From a virus, in IMG/VR virus record IMGVR_UViG_3300025131_000098, positions 1 through 42,285 of that record: a stretch of DNA of 42,285 bases. One strand, 5' to 3'. The translations under genes were made by a program, and so were the position numbers. The stretch's first letter is position 1. Every line of letters begins with the position of its first letter. Of the stretch, positions 30,701 to 39,718 are shown piece after piece. The notes under the pieces are model-generated. The model was not told the DNA's origin, did no database searches, and was given only the letters and a program-made list of their open reading frames with translations.

Positions 30701-33700
30701 GTAAGAGAAACAGTTCCTGATGAGGGCATGATATCTAATGTACAAGATGCGCTTGCTTTTCTTATTCCTAGCGGCAGAGGATCGGCTCCAGGAAACTTAA
30801 ATAAGGCAGTTGACCATATTATGGACTTTAGCACAGCTGCTAACGCAATACGAACAATGAGAGAAGGGTTAAAAAGAAACAGGCTTTATATGACGGTTCC
30901 AGGTAAAAAAATAGACAACCTGGGGCAGTTGTTTGCAAACTCTGACGTTGAAAAAGCAGTTATTGGCAACATGATGAGGGCTTTTGATAAATCTGGATTT
31001 ACTGGAAAAAGGCAAATAGACGCATTACTTTATAAAGATACTAAAGGCCAAACTCAATTTTTACACAGAGCTATGGGAGACCTTTATGACAAATTCCCTG
31101 GGGGCTTTAAAGAGCTTCCTGCTCATGTACAAGAAAAATATCCTCAGTTAGCCACTATGGGGACTGCTCAAGGCGTAAAAGAAGTTACTATGTCTGCTCT
31201 TGATTTTCTTGATACAGGTGCTCAAGTAGTAGGATATAACAATTCACTTCAAAGACCGATTAGAAAGTACAACCATATCTTTGACCTTAACCCTGCTCAA
31301 ATAGAGTTTTTAGAAAGCTTTTATAATGATTTTGATGAAGGGGCTAATCTATTAACAGCTCATGGCATTGATTTTGAAAATATATTTGAGAATACTACTG
31401 GAAACTATATTCACCATATGGTTGAAGAGTTTGGTGACATAGAAGAGCTGATCCAAGACCAGACTCTTTCTCGTCTATTAAACAACGCTGCAGTTACCCA
31501 AAAAGCTGCCTTTAAAAACCAAAGAAAAAATCTTTACGCTTCAGAGGGGATAGAAGAGCAAGGCTTATTGTATAACTCAGAACCCACTCATATATTAAAA
31601 GCATTTTTAACTGGTGTTTATAAAGAAATAGCTCAGAAAAAATATGTTGATAACATAGAGCTAGTTGCTGAGAAAGAAGTAAAAGGGATTGCTGGGCAAA
31701 TTGAAATGCTTGGTGAGTGGAAAGGAGCCCTTCCCAGCCTAGAAGAGCAGCAAAAAGTATTTAAGAATATAGGGGGAGCGATTGATTCAGGATTAATAGA
31801 TGAGGTGGCTATGCCAGCCATAGATAAAATAGATGAATTAATGAAAAATGTAAATTTAGGAGCAATAGTTGCTGACGAAGCAAGCGCTGAAAGTTGGAGC
31901 CAAATTAGAGGTCGTTTGCAAGATATAGCTCAAAGAGGAGGGCATTCAGATGAAATCCTTGAAGTTTTGAACAACTGGAATAAAACCATTGAAAAGGGTT
32001 ATCAGAAAAGAATAAATTATTTTGCAGGGCTTGCAAAAAAATATGACGCATCAGGAATAAAAGGAAACGAGTACACCAAGAAGCTGGGAGGTCTTTACAA
32101 AAGGGCTGTGAATTATAGGGCAGTAAAAGACCAAAGAAATCCTTATGCAGTAGAAGTTAAGGCTTTAAACGAAAAGCAATTATTTTTTGACGACATAACT
32201 GCTAGCGCTATAGAAGCAGACTTAGGTATTGATGCCAAGAAATGGTTTGACGAAGCTATTTCTTCTACTTCTAAGTATAACGATACATTAAGAACTATAC
32301 AGACAGGATTTGACGGAGGTACTGCCATGTTGCATGGATTACCTACTTTATTATCAGGACTAGGCCGAGTGCACACAGGAACGGGCAGGCAGTATTTAAG
32401 CGGCTGGGTCCAGGGAACCAAAAAGATGATTGGAATGATCGCTTTAGGAGCAACTAGGCATGGTAGATATGCTCCAAAGCTGCACGCAAAGCATGTTGCA
32501 GACAACTTTGATACATATCAACAAATGGCTCAATATGGGGTTTTAATTAGTGGATCAGGAAACGACTACTTTAAATCCAAAGGAAATGATTTTATTGTTC
32601 AGAGAGTCCTTAAAGAAGGTAGGTTTAGCAAAAGGGACAAAATAGGGGCGCTTCCTGGATTTGAAAGCGCAAAGCCGTTTATTGATGAAGGCGGAGCTTT
32701 TCTTGATGGTTTTCAAACAAGTTTTGAGCTTTATGGAGATATTATTAGAGAAACGTTGTGGAACGCTCATTACAATCAAATAGTTAAGTCTGGGTCAGAT
32801 AATGTAGAAAAAGAGCTGCTTCAGCTTGCAGAATATGTTAATGGCATGAGTGGTGCGTTTTCTAGTAAAAAAGCTGGAATAAGCGCAAGGCAAGCCAACA
32901 TAGAAAGCTCTATCGTATTTTTCTCTCCTTCGTATACTAGAGCAAGTTTGGGGCTTGTAGGAAGTGTGTTTAGTGGAGGTTTGCAGGGAGACGAAGCAAG
33001 AAAGTCAATCAGGGCAATGATGGCAGCAGGGCTAATGACACATAGTGGTGTGGCTATATCGCAAGCAAAAGCTGAAGCTATAGCAACTGGTAAAAAAGTT
33101 CCTTGGGATAAATATATTAAACTTGATCCGTCAAAAGCAGATTTTCTTACAATGGATCTACATGGAGTTAATGTTGGTTTTGGTTCAACATGGATGTCCT
33201 TGGCCAGAACATTAAGCAAAATTACCAAAGATCCAGCGTTTAGAGGAGATTTACTAGACTCTCCTATGTTGATGACTGGAGCTGGGCGAGGTCAAGCAGG
33301 ATTTGACGAACAAGGAATAAAAGACATTTTGGCTAACAATCAACTTGCGTATTGGTTAAGATCAAGAAGTTCTCCTGCTGGGTCTACAATGTGGAATTTA
33401 GGCATGGGGGCAAACTTTTTAGGAGACGAAATGCGTTTTGCTAGTGGTGACCACATATCAGAGACGCTTAAAGGTTTTTCTCCTTTTTGGGCGCAATCAG
33501 GTTTTGAGCAATTAGCAGAAGGAAATGTCAGGGAAGGAATATTAGGCGCTGTAGCTGAATTTGGTGGATTCAGGAATGTACCTGTAAGTAACTGGGAAAA
33601 AAGAAGCCAGGTTAGAGATATGTTGGGCAAACAACATTTTGGTAGTTCGTGGAGAGACCTAAATGATGTTCAAAAAAGGCATCTAAATAAGTCTGATATA

Positions 33701-34609
33701 TTTGAAACTGATGTTAACAGGCAAAGGCTTTTAGAACTTGACGCAGAAATAAAAGAAAAAAGAAGAGTTGTTGGCGGAGGAGAGTTAGATGGAAAAATAG
33801 ATGAATACGAATGGGCAATAGATGACGCAAGAGAAGTTTATAAGCAAACTATAGCAATGCACGTCTCTGAGTTATCTGAAGGTAATATGAGTCTTACTCA
33901 GTACAGAATACAAGAAAGAAGGGCCAGGGCTGATTACGGAAATGCGCTTCAAAGACAAAGTGAAAACTATGAAGATGTAACTGCTTATTTTGAATCTGGC
34001 AAAGGAAAGCTAAATGACACCGAAAGGTTTGAAGACTTTGCGTCTGACGAATACGCCGAAATTTATTTTAACGAAGAATGGGACTTGGGATATATGTTTG
34101 ACTACCAAGCCAGGGAGAAAGCTCTTTCTGAGTGGAGAGATATCTGGGGTCCTGAATTTGAAGAATACGCTAAAACAAGACTTTTTGGCCCTAGGTGGAA
34201 TGCAAACGGATTTAACCAGGAATATTATAATTACAGAGATCACTTTTTCCCAAGGTATTTTGAAGAAACAAGGAAACAAATTTTTCAAAGTAGATGGCAG
34301 GGTCAATTAGATACTGCTTATCAGCAGTGGTATAAAGCAAAACACAACCCTTTAGTTCAGGCCATGTTATTAAAAAGCAATCCTAATTTAAAAAAGGCAA
34401 TGAACGAATGGGATCAGTTAAAACTAGAATTTAGAAGAAAAGACCCTGAGTTAGATGCGTTTTTGTACAGATGGGGTCACACAAGTGTTTTAGAACACTC
34501 CTGGAACTCAGGACGAGAGCTTGAATTAAAAGCTCCATTTCCTATGCAAATATACGTTAGAGGGTGGCCTGGAGGCATTGGGAAAGGGTTTAAGGTTGCA
34601 GGAGAATAG
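27761..34609 (+). CDS. giant virion protein with inserted YpsA-like (MoCo-carrier-like) domain
   Basis: A 2282-aa protein, about one sixth of the genome. The N-terminal ~100 residues are charged and helical. A hydrophobic region occurs at about 185-215 (PVGWAAMALPLGLIMKPFGKG). Residues ~677-930 contain SGGQTGADQFGIEAAMDLG (681-699), an RT-x-x-NV segment and SDGT (767-770), then after an insertion of ~100 residues GKPFLLDP and LNVAGSR (918-924). This is the order of the circularly permuted YpsA/molybdenum-cofactor-carrier (SLOG-type Rossmann) family, which binds nucleotide-like ligands. The remainder is mostly helical and unrecognised. It is likely an internal or ejected protein with several functions. 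GAGGTGA precedes the ATG. No lysozyme-like domain was found. Confidence 0.8.
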   Translation: MPLTPWSDRSPWTTTQEIAQRTREEEEKKRKHQIIVRLANEARQGGIGSEQSTILQQIRRNYQQEQENQQKRYRGILSGPANIFTENGISAPPGAQRGYQEPTDSGFNPFKSILRGAQVGLEKWQEATEATAGATGQLFSEQVRTNLRKGLGYGEAWRQSQFATTRIGKEKGEGFGFDVGVKGAYEMLVDPVGWAAMALPLGLIMKPFGKGANKLLNITPQAKAGKAAKERMVKGIDAEVLSKLKLKKGSKGELAKLLKGTALTPKQQKEVLQRGFTSKHTHAFRKLGELDLKTPNNKRITEIMNYDEILEQRGLLDESFKGNLLRYINDPESQKQMWMTAKPFWLGLRNVHKLFNPAYNKGATQHGRLSLAYNGELGAISSKVDSLVATYGQPGHSLNSLFRTHTFDSKKTVKDAATNQEFNFNILRTDLTAGINQAPIKGITTEFSRKTQRDILKRSASDLSKESEYLINMTPNGKVIVWEPGVGAIATFKAYDTQNKLAKNLIEGFDKSEDLVDQVTKLDNFNQNLSDARFMSMQDSSMGQAVSGKTGATQTRAGRAGQITSFDNSYLMLPEKMKFKSPIDLPGTAITKGKSTTPDQYVQGLFDSRLGRMEQIDKQMVKISPSSKKYKALDIESRKELKEFKKDFVGFLNVMSRNQIYGKQKSTFKKNPRQPITKIISGGQTGADQFGIEAAMDLGIDYGGSVALNDKGKWMLADAAVSPRYGEINLSGKFDDSIRVADMPGRNMKEKSAEAYRRRTAKNVAESDGTIYFSNNFMENAEDLAKTRGISISKGGAPGEAGAEKVVRKTKKGLPGGAVDSEPAFKKIGVDPKTGKNIWEENRRKIKIRASGQNKRLLEEENLKRSLMGLGPKSVRREPSPGQKLTYRISKEQGKPFLLDPTPNQLADWIKQHSIKTLNVAGSRGDWRKIGTKQTAGGRRVRQIISETLGMQTKESTFDFAPRSLSREWNKDVSGNLITSVRETVPDEGMISNVQDALAFLIPSGRGSAPGNLNKAVDHIMDFSTAANAIRTMREGLKRNRLYMTVPGKKIDNLGQLFANSDVEKAVIGNMMRAFDKSGFTGKRQIDALLYKDTKGQTQFLHRAMGDLYDKFPGGFKELPAHVQEKYPQLATMGTAQGVKEVTMSALDFLDTGAQVVGYNNSLQRPIRKYNHIFDLNPAQIEFLESFYNDFDEGANLLTAHGIDFENIFENTTGNYIHHMVEEFGDIEELIQDQTLSRLLNNAAVTQKAAFKNQRKNLYASEGIEEQGLLYNSEPTHILKAFLTGVYKEIAQKKYVDNIELVAEKEVKGIAGQIEMLGEWKGALPSLEEQQKVFKNIGGAIDSGLIDEVAMPAIDKIDELMKNVNLGAIVADEASAESWSQIRGRLQDIAQRGGHSDEILEVLNNWNKTIEKGYQKRINYFAGLAKKYDASGIKGNEYTKKLGGLYKRAVNYRAVKDQRNPYAVEVKALNEKQLFFDDITASAIEADLGIDAKKWFDEAISSTSKYNDTLRTIQTGFDGGTAMLHGLPTLLSGLGRVHTGTGRQYLSGWVQGTKKMIGMIALGATRHGRYAPKLHAKHVADNFDTYQQMAQYGVLISGSGNDYFKSKGNDFIVQRVLKEGRFSKRDKIGALPGFESAKPFIDEGGAFLDGFQTSFELYGDIIRETLWNAHYNQIVKSGSDNVEKELLQLAEYVNGMSGAFSSKKAGISARQANIESSIVFFSPSYTRASLGLVGSVFSGGLQGDEARKSIRAMMAAGLMTHSGVAISQAKAEAIATGKKVPWDKYIKLDPSKADFLTMDLHGVNVGFGSTWMSLARTLSKITKDPAFRGDLLDSPMLMTGAGRGQAGFDEQGIKDILANNQLAYWLRSRSSPAGSTMWNLGMGANFLGDEMRFASGDHISETLKGFSPFWAQSGFEQLAEGNVREGILGAVAEFGGFRNVPVSNWEKRSQVRDMLGKQHFGSSWRDLNDVQKRHLNKSDIFETDVNRQRLLELDAEIKEKRRVVGGGELDGKIDEYEWAIDDAREVYKQTIAMHVSELSEGNMSLTQYRIQERRARADYGNALQRQSENYEDVTAYFESGKGKLNDTERFEDFASDEYAEIYFNEEWDLGYMFDYQAREKALSEWRDIWGPEFEEYAKTRLFGPRWNANGFNQEYYNYRDHFFPRYFEETRKQIFQSRWQGQLDTAYQQWYKAKHNPLVQAMLLKSNPNLKKAMNEWDQLKLEFRRKDPELDAFLYRWGHTSVLEHSWNSGRELELKAPFPMQIYVRGWPGGIGKGFKVAGE

Positions 34610-34656
34610 ATTGAATATTATAATCAAAAAAAGATAATGATTGGGAGGCTACGGCT

Positions 34657-35466
34657 ATGACCACAGAAAAAGATAATATTGAACAAGTTGATGAAACTAA
34701 GGTTTCTGATTCAGAGCCGACTGGCGAAGCAGTTGCTGAAGAAGCAAAAACTGAAGAACCAGCGGTTGATACTTTAGAGCAGGCAGTAGAAAGTTTTGAG
34801 GCTAAGGCAGACCAAAACGAAGAACAGCCCTCTTACCTAACAAAAGATGACTTGGATAAGGTACTGGAAGAACGAAAGAGTGCGTTTGATAACGCACAAG
34901 GTCGTGCTCAACAGTACACTAACCAAAAGGTTCAGGAAATTCAGGACGGAGCTAAGGCTCAAATATCAGAATTTATGAATGACTTTTCGTCTATATTGGA
35001 TGAAGAGCAAAAAGAGATCTTAGAAGAAAAGATACAGGAAAGGGAAAGATTAGCAAAAGAAGCTAAACTTGACCAACTTTTAGAAAAGATGGACAACCCT
35101 CAGAGCCAAGGCTCAAACTTAACTCCTGAAAATCTTGAAGATTTAGATTCTGTTGTTAGGGACACAGCTACAACTTTAGGTTTAAATAGCTTAGATGTTA
35201 GAAATGACAATCGAGTTTGGAAAGGCTGGAACCAAGGCATGACTTTTAGTCAGTCGGTTAAATTAGCTAGCCAAAACCTAAAAAACATAGCTGGTGAAAA
35301 TAAAACGGTAGCAAGAGAACCTGCGGCGCAAAAGGTGCCGCCGACAACTCAAGGAGCTCCTACACAACCTAAAAGGGCGTATAGGAACCTAACAGACTTG
35401 TCTTCGGCATTTGCTAATGGCCAAGTTGATGCTACTCAATACAGAAAATTAAAAAAAGACCTTTAA
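34657..35466 (+). CDS. capsid scaffolding protein
   Basis: A 269-aa acidic, helical protein immediately before the major capsid gene, the usual place for a scaffold. The N-terminal ~60 residues are disordered and Glu/Ala/Val-rich. The middle is a coiled coil (LDKVLEERKSAFDNAQGRAQ and EEQKEILEEKIQERERLAKE). The C-terminal ~45 residues contain a basic helix (YRNLTDLSSAFANGQVDATQ, then YRKLKKDL) suited to binding the coat protein. It would guide procapsid assembly and then leave. Ribosome binding site GGGAGG. No protease gene was found. Confidence 0.75.
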   Translation: MTTEKDNIEQVDETKVSDSEPTGEAVAEEAKTEEPAVDTLEQAVESFEAKADQNEEQPSYLTKDDLDKVLEERKSAFDNAQGRAQQYTNQKVQEIQDGAKAQISEFMNDFSSILDEEQKEILEEKIQERERLAKEAKLDQLLEKMDNPQSQGSNLTPENLEDLDSVVRDTATTLGLNSLDVRNDNRVWKGWNQGMTFSQSVKLASQNLKNIAGENKTVAREPAAQKVPPTTQGAPTQPKRAYRNLTDLSSAFANGQVDATQYRKLKKDL

Positions 35467-35484
35467 AAATAGGAGATAAATAAA

Positions 35485-36384
35485 ATGGCAACAGGATTGA
35501 CATTATCGTCAAGTTCATCGCTGTCAGATATGTCGAAAATTATCATAGCCTCGGCTATTGCTAATATAGAGCCTGCTGGTCCTACAAACCAGTTGGTTTC
35601 TCGATATGACATTCCAAAAGGTGCAAAGCAAGTTAATATTCCGATATGGGGTAGAAACGATGCTGCAGCTCTTACGGAAGGTGTAGATATTAATACACCA
35701 CAACAACTTTCTGTTACTGTACAGAGCATTACTGCTTCTGAACACGGTATTATGACTTTTGTTTCTGATAGGTTAACTAGACAAAACAACGAAGACATTC
35801 TTTCTCACGTAGGTGATGTACAGGGTGGTGCTTTAGGAAGGCTTCTTGAAGACGACCTAATTGTGTTGTTCGATGGGTTCTCAAACTCAATCGGATCAGC
35901 AGGTAGCTACCTTACTTTTTACCACGTTGCAGGAGCAGTGTCTTACTTAAAAACTGACAACGACTCTTCTTATGGTATGGCTCCTGGAACACCTAATGGT
36001 GTATTCCACCCAGAACAAATAAGAGCATTCGTACAAGAAGTAACTGGTATCCAAGGTGGTGGATCAACTGGTATGGCTGCACAGCCAATTCCAGATGGTA
36101 TAACTTCCGAAGTGATACAAAACTATTTCAGAGGTAACGAAAAAGTATTTGGTGTTCCAATTTACCAATCAGGTGTATTAAGCCGAGATGGTTCTGGTGA
36201 TACTAAAGGTGCTGTATTCGTACCGCAGGCTATTGCTTTAGCTATGGCTCATGAAATGGAAGCTGAACAAGAAAGAGATGCATCACTAAGAGGTACTGAA
36301 GTTGTGATGGTTGGTGAATGGGGAGAAGCCGAAGTGGCTGACCCTTGGGGTGTTGAAATGCTTGGTGCAGCTGACGCACTATAG
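35485..36384 (+). CDS. major capsid protein
   Basis: A 299-aa protein located after the scaffold. The features fit a short HK97-fold coat: an N-terminal arm (MATGLTLSSSSSLSDMSKII), FVSDRLTRQNNEDILSHVGD and ALGRLLEDDLIVLFDGFSNS as the spine-helix region, PNGVFHPEQIRAFVQEVTGI in the peripheral domain, and a C-terminal strand region ending DPWGVEMLGAADAL, with the 'GEWGEAEVADPWG' ending typical of coat proteins. There is no obvious prohead protease site. A strong AGGAGA ribosome binding site agrees with high expression. The assignment rests on position and pattern. Confidence 0.85.
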   Translation: MATGLTLSSSSSLSDMSKIIIASAIANIEPAGPTNQLVSRYDIPKGAKQVNIPIWGRNDAAALTEGVDINTPQQLSVTVQSITASEHGIMTFVSDRLTRQNNEDILSHVGDVQGGALGRLLEDDLIVLFDGFSNSIGSAGSYLTFYHVAGAVSYLKTDNDSSYGMAPGTPNGVFHPEQIRAFVQEVTGIQGGGSTGMAAQPIPDGITSEVIQNYFRGNEKVFGVPIYQSGVLSRDGSGDTKGAVFVPQAIALAMAHEMEAEQERDASLRGTEVVMVGEWGEAEVADPWGVEMLGAADAL

Positions 36385-36392
36385 GAGATTAG

Positions 36393-36713
36393 ATGACTAC
36401 TCAACAGGACTACTATATAAAAGAGATTGAAAACAATGACGATCACTTATATACAGTTATCTACGATTCAATTAGTGGCGACCCTTTCCGTGTAAAAACA
36501 GATAGGGTTGGTCATTACTTGTCTAAGGTAAAAAGAAGGTCTGAGTTGAGTGGAGAAAGATTGGTCTTCAATGGCGACTGGATAAAAGCATTCGTCAAAA
36601 CTAAACAAGAAATTATTGGTTCTCCGTCTTCCAGCGTGGCCGAGAGGGTTGCTCCTCAGAGTCAGGTTAAAGCTGGGAAGCGAAGAAGAGGTAGGAGAGG
36701 TAGAAAGAAATGA
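36393..36713 (+). CDS. small head-region protein with Arg/Lys-rich tail
   Basis: A 106-aa protein. The N-terminal ~75 residues are acidic/beta (DYYIKEIENNDDHLYTVIYD), followed by a linker and the strongly basic C-terminus KAGKRRRGRRGRKK. The tail might contact packaged DNA or rRNA. AGGAG precedes the ATG, and the next gene overlaps as ATGA. Possibly a minor head protein. Confidence 0.65.
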   Translation: MTTQQDYYIKEIENNDDHLYTVIYDSISGDPFRVKTDRVGHYLSKVKRRSELSGERLVFNGDWIKAFVKTKQEIIGSPSSSVAERVAPQSQVKAGKRRRGRRGRKK

Positions 36714-37093
36714 CTATCGCACAGACAGAACGATGGAATACCATTGTGAAAGAACTCAAGTTTGAAAATCGTTGGAATAAAACCCTTGAGAAACATCTTA
36801 AGGATAATAACCTAACTGATCTTCCTGAACCTGAGTGGACTGACGACCCTACTATGGCTTACATATATCTACCTGCTAAGTCCCTTAATGGGAAACAAGT
36901 CAGAATGGATAGAACCAGAGCACGAATGTTTCCAGAAAGCATCGTTGGGTATCTTGATAAAGGCGGACTGATGAAGCTCCCTGCAAAGGTTGAAGTATCT
37001 CAGAGCTCGCAAATCAAAGAGCAGCTCCCCAAGATGGAAACGGAGAAACCAAATAAATCTGAAAAAATTAAACTACCTAAAATAGGAGAATAA
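36710..37093 (+). CDS. small head-region hypothetical protein
   Basis: A 127-aa protein with helical N-terminal half (IVKELKFENRWNKTLEKHLK), a beta-like YIYLPAKSLNGKQVRMDRTR segment and a Lys-rich tail (EKPNKSEKIKLPKIGE). Coupled to the preceding gene by ATGA. A head-completion or structural role is suggested only by location. Confidence 0.65.
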   Translation: MTIAQTERWNTIVKELKFENRWNKTLEKHLKDNNLTDLPEPEWTDDPTMAYIYLPAKSLNGKQVRMDRTRARMFPESIVGYLDKGGLMKLPAKVEVSQSSQIKEQLPKMETEKPNKSEKIKLPKIGE

Positions 37094-37098
37094 AAGTT

Positions 37099-37488
37099 AT
37101 GAGTAATACGATGGGTAACAAATATGACTCGTCTGCAGCTGAAACTCTCTCTGGCACTAAAACTTTGGCAGTAACTGATGCAAAGCACCAGTTTCTTGAC
37201 CCAGGAGGAAGTGCTAGAAACGTTGATTTGCCTGACCTAAGAAACCAAACTACAGATTCAAACTCTGAAGGAACTGGTACTTACGGAACAGACAGATACG
37301 TTGACATGCATGGTGCTTCATTTATTATCAGTAATACTGCTGATGCATCTGAAGTAATCACTGTTAGAGGCTGGAACGGATCATCAACGACTGGTACTAT
37401 CTGTACTCCAACACAAAATGAAACTGCTATCCTTACATGGACAGGAGCTACTAATGGTTGGATCGGTATAGCTGGATCAGACGCATAA
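37099..37488 (+). CDS. capsid decoration-like protein
   Basis: A 129-aa soluble protein, Thr/Ser/Gly/Asn-rich and predicted all beta (for example GASFIISNTADASEVITVRG and ETAILTWTGATNGWIGIAG). It has the look of a small trimeric head-decoration or turret protein, and follows the coat gene cluster. AGGAGA lies upstream. No signature is decisive. Confidence 0.65.
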   Translation: MSNTMGNKYDSSAAETLSGTKTLAVTDAKHQFLDPGGSARNVDLPDLRNQTTDSNSEGTGTYGTDRYVDMHGASFIISNTADASEVITVRGWNGSSTTGTICTPTQNETAILTWTGATNGWIGIAGSDA

Positions 37489-37504
37489 AAACCGAATAGT
37501 TTAT

Positions 37505-37572
37505 AGCAGGAGAGGCTTTAGTACATTGATTGTTGACTAAGGTTTAATAAGCCTTTCATTTCCTCTCCTGCT
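37505..37572 (+). ncRNA. structured intergenic element in the head gene cluster
   Basis: AGCAGGAGAGG (37505-37515) pairs perfectly with 37562-37572, closing a 46-base interior. CTTTAGT (37516-37522) can pair with ACTAAGG (37536-37542), with one G-U. AGGCTT/AAGCCT is an alternative. No U-tract follows, and the next gene's AGGAGA begins a few bases later. It may be a processing site or a partial attenuator setting expression levels after the coat genes. Function inferred. Confidence 0.5.
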
Positions 37573-37588
37573 TGAATAGGAGAAATAC

Positions 37589-37894
37589 ATGGCATTTGGA
37601 CATGAAAAATTAACTGTTGATGCTACAGTAAGAGCACTAACAGTACCTGCTGACGTAAACTTTGCAACTGTAAAAGTAGAAACAGCAGCATTAAGATACA
37701 GAATAGATGGCACAGACCCAGCAACTGCTGTAGGTGTGCTAGTTAGTGCTGGTGACACCATGACTGTTTATGGCAGAGATGCTTTAGATATGATTAAAAT
37801 GGTTGAAGCTACAAGTACAGACTCAGTTATAAATGTATCTTATGGTACTGCCAATACTGGAATACATGGCGTTATTATAAATACAGCAGCGTAA
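37589..37894 (+). CDS. small beta-rich virion protein
   Basis: A 101-aa protein: AFGHEKLTVDATVRALTVPA, VETAALRYRIDGTDPATAVG, GDTMTVYGRDALDMIKMVEA. The '(Y)RIDGTDPTxxxG...G(D)...' pattern is one I associate with small phage head or tail decoration proteins. It lies between the structured element and the tail genes, with AGGAGAAA before the ATG. Structural role inferred. Confidence 0.65.
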   Translation: MAFGHEKLTVDATVRALTVPADVNFATVKVETAALRYRIDGTDPATAVGVLVSAGDTMTVYGRDALDMIKMVEATSTDSVINVSYGTANTGIHGVIINTAA

Positions 37895-37901
37895 TAGGCT
37901 T

Positions 37902-38366
37902 ATGGGTAAATATACTAAAGCCAACGTAAACAATATATTTAAAGAAGAACCTGAGATATCAGTTTCAGAACATACTGTCACTAAAAAGGGCAGAAGACTG
38001 AAAATGGTTATACCTGAAGGCAAGATTGGGTATGGTGATAAAGAGTCACACGCCCAAATTGCAGGTGAACTTGCAGCTAAACACTCCGACGATACTAAAG
38101 CTGGAGATAGAGTTTACGAAGAAGCAAGAAGGCACAGAGAAGATGGTAATGGTTCTACTATAGAAGAACATAGAGTGCAGATGGCACAGCAAAAGATGGC
38201 AGGAAGAATGCCAGTGTTAAATACTTATTCAATTACTGATCCAAAGACTGGAGAAATAATAGCTCAGGAAATACTATTCATGAAAACAGATAAAAGTGGC
38301 TTAACAAGGCCTCTTAAAATAAGGGTTGATGCCCAAACAGGCAAGACCGAGGAGGTTCCTTTATAA
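37902..38366 (+). CDS. hypothetical virion-region protein
   Basis: A 154-aa charged protein: GKYTKANVNNIFKEEPEISV, KHSDDTKAGDRVYEEARRHR and SGLTRPLKIRVDAQTGKTEE. No recognised motif. It follows the beta-rich gene and ends in a TAATG overlap with the 450-aa adaptor-like gene, so it may act in head completion. The upstream ribosome binding site is weak. Confidence 0.65.
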   Translation: MGKYTKANVNNIFKEEPEISVSEHTVTKKGRRLKMVIPEGKIGYGDKESHAQIAGELAAKHSDDTKAGDRVYEEARRHREDGNGSTIEEHRVQMAQQKMAGRMPVLNTYSITDPKTGEIIAQEILFMKTDKSGLTRPLKIRVDAQTGKTEEVPL

Positions 38367-39718
38367 TGGCAACTACTACTACTTTATCTGCAATACTTCC
38401 TAAATTTGGAAGAAGAATAGGTTCATACATAGGTTCTTTTAGTACAACAACTGCTGTTGGAGGAACAGGATCATTAACTGTAGTAATTTCTACAGAGCTT
38501 AGAGATATAGGTTTTACAGATGATGATGTTCTTAATGATTCTTTTTTAAAAATTACAAGTGGTAATAATTTAAACGAAGTTAGGCTTATATCTGATTACA
38601 CAGGAAGTAGTGGAACAATTACACTTACAGGAACTGATTTGACTGGAGATAGTAGTACAGGAACTACATTTGAAATTTACAGATATGATCCTGACCAATT
38701 AAGAGATTCACTTAATGATGCAGCCGATCAATCATTCCCTGCTTTATTTAAAAGAGTAGATGATAGGTCTCATACAATAGCCCCAGGGCAAGCAAGGTAT
38801 GCAAGGCCTAGCTCAATAGAGCCTGGTTATGTACGCCAGGTGTACTTGGTGCCTAAGATAGAATCTAAAACATTCTCAGAAAATGTTATTAATGACCAGA
38901 ATTGTGATTTTGAAGAAAGTTCGAGTGCATTAACTGATTGGACTGACACAGCTAACATTACGGCTGCAGTAGAGGCTGATACAACGTCTCCAAACAACTT
39001 TATGGTATACAGGGGTCAAAGATCAGCAAAACTAACGTGTGCTGCAACCAGCACAGGAACTTTTACATTATCTGCAACCGACCCTACTAATTATGAATCA
39101 GAAGAGTTAAACTTTTCAATATGGGTATATTCAAAATACGCAAGCCTTGTATCGCCAATAATACAAATAGATTCGGATACAGCTACATCAGGTACTGCTC
39201 ATTCAGGCGGTGGATGGGAAAGATTAACAGTATCAGCAACTTCCTCAAACGTAGGAAGCACGATAAAGGTGGGTCTCACCTTTGCAAGCAACAGCGCTAT
39301 ATATACTGTATATGCAGACGAAGCTATCCTTACCTCTGGTTCGAGTGAAACACCTAAAGGGTACGAATCAGTTATATTTGATTGGACAGAAGAAGGAGAT
39401 AACTTAGCTTTCTTAACTGCTCCGCCATCTCATTACAATTTACATATAGTAGGTTGTGGTGCTTTAGAAACATTAACAAGTGGTGCAGATACAATTACCC
39501 TTGAGCCACATCGTGTCAACCTTTTGATAGATTATGCGGCTTTGACTTTTTTTGAGGGAGAGTTAGATCAGACTTCTGCTGAAGACCAGAATGCTATATT
39601 AAGACAAATAACTCATTACAGAAACAAGACGCAGAATGGTAAAGGCGAGATGACAGCGCCTTCATTAAAAAAGAATTTATTGCCAGCTGGGAACATAAGT
39701 AGCTATGGAGTTATATAA
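38366..39718 (+). CDS. tail adaptor-like protein with inserted carbohydrate-binding-like module
   Basis: A 450-aa protein in two parts. Residues 1-170 and ~330-450 look like a podovirus tail adaptor or gatekeeper: DPDQLRDSLNDAADQSFPAL early and EPHRVNLLIDYAALTFFEGE late, both helical and adjacent to the tail nozzle gene. Between them (about 173-330, from NDQNCDFEESSSALTDWTDT to VYADEAILTSGSSE) sits a jelly-roll domain with the 'N-F-E...W...G..S..L' start and 'DEA..' end of carbohydrate-binding modules. The insert probably projects from the tail and binds surface sugars. TAATG overlaps at both ends. Confidence 0.7.
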   Translation: MATTTTLSAILPKFGRRIGSYIGSFSTTTAVGGTGSLTVVISTELRDIGFTDDDVLNDSFLKITSGNNLNEVRLISDYTGSSGTITLTGTDLTGDSSTGTTFEIYRYDPDQLRDSLNDAADQSFPALFKRVDDRSHTIAPGQARYARPSSIEPGYVRQVYLVPKIESKTFSENVINDQNCDFEESSSALTDWTDTANITAAVEADTTSPNNFMVYRGQRSAKLTCAATSTGTFTLSATDPTNYESEELNFSIWVYSKYASLVSPIIQIDSDTATSGTAHSGGGWERLTVSATSSNVGSTIKVGLTFASNSAIYTVYADEAILTSGSSETPKGYESVIFDWTEEGDNLAFLTAPPSHYNLHIVGCGALETLTSGADTITLEPHRVNLLIDYAALTFFEGELDQTSAEDQNAILRQITHYRNKTQNGKGEMTAPSLKKNLLPAGNISSYGVI

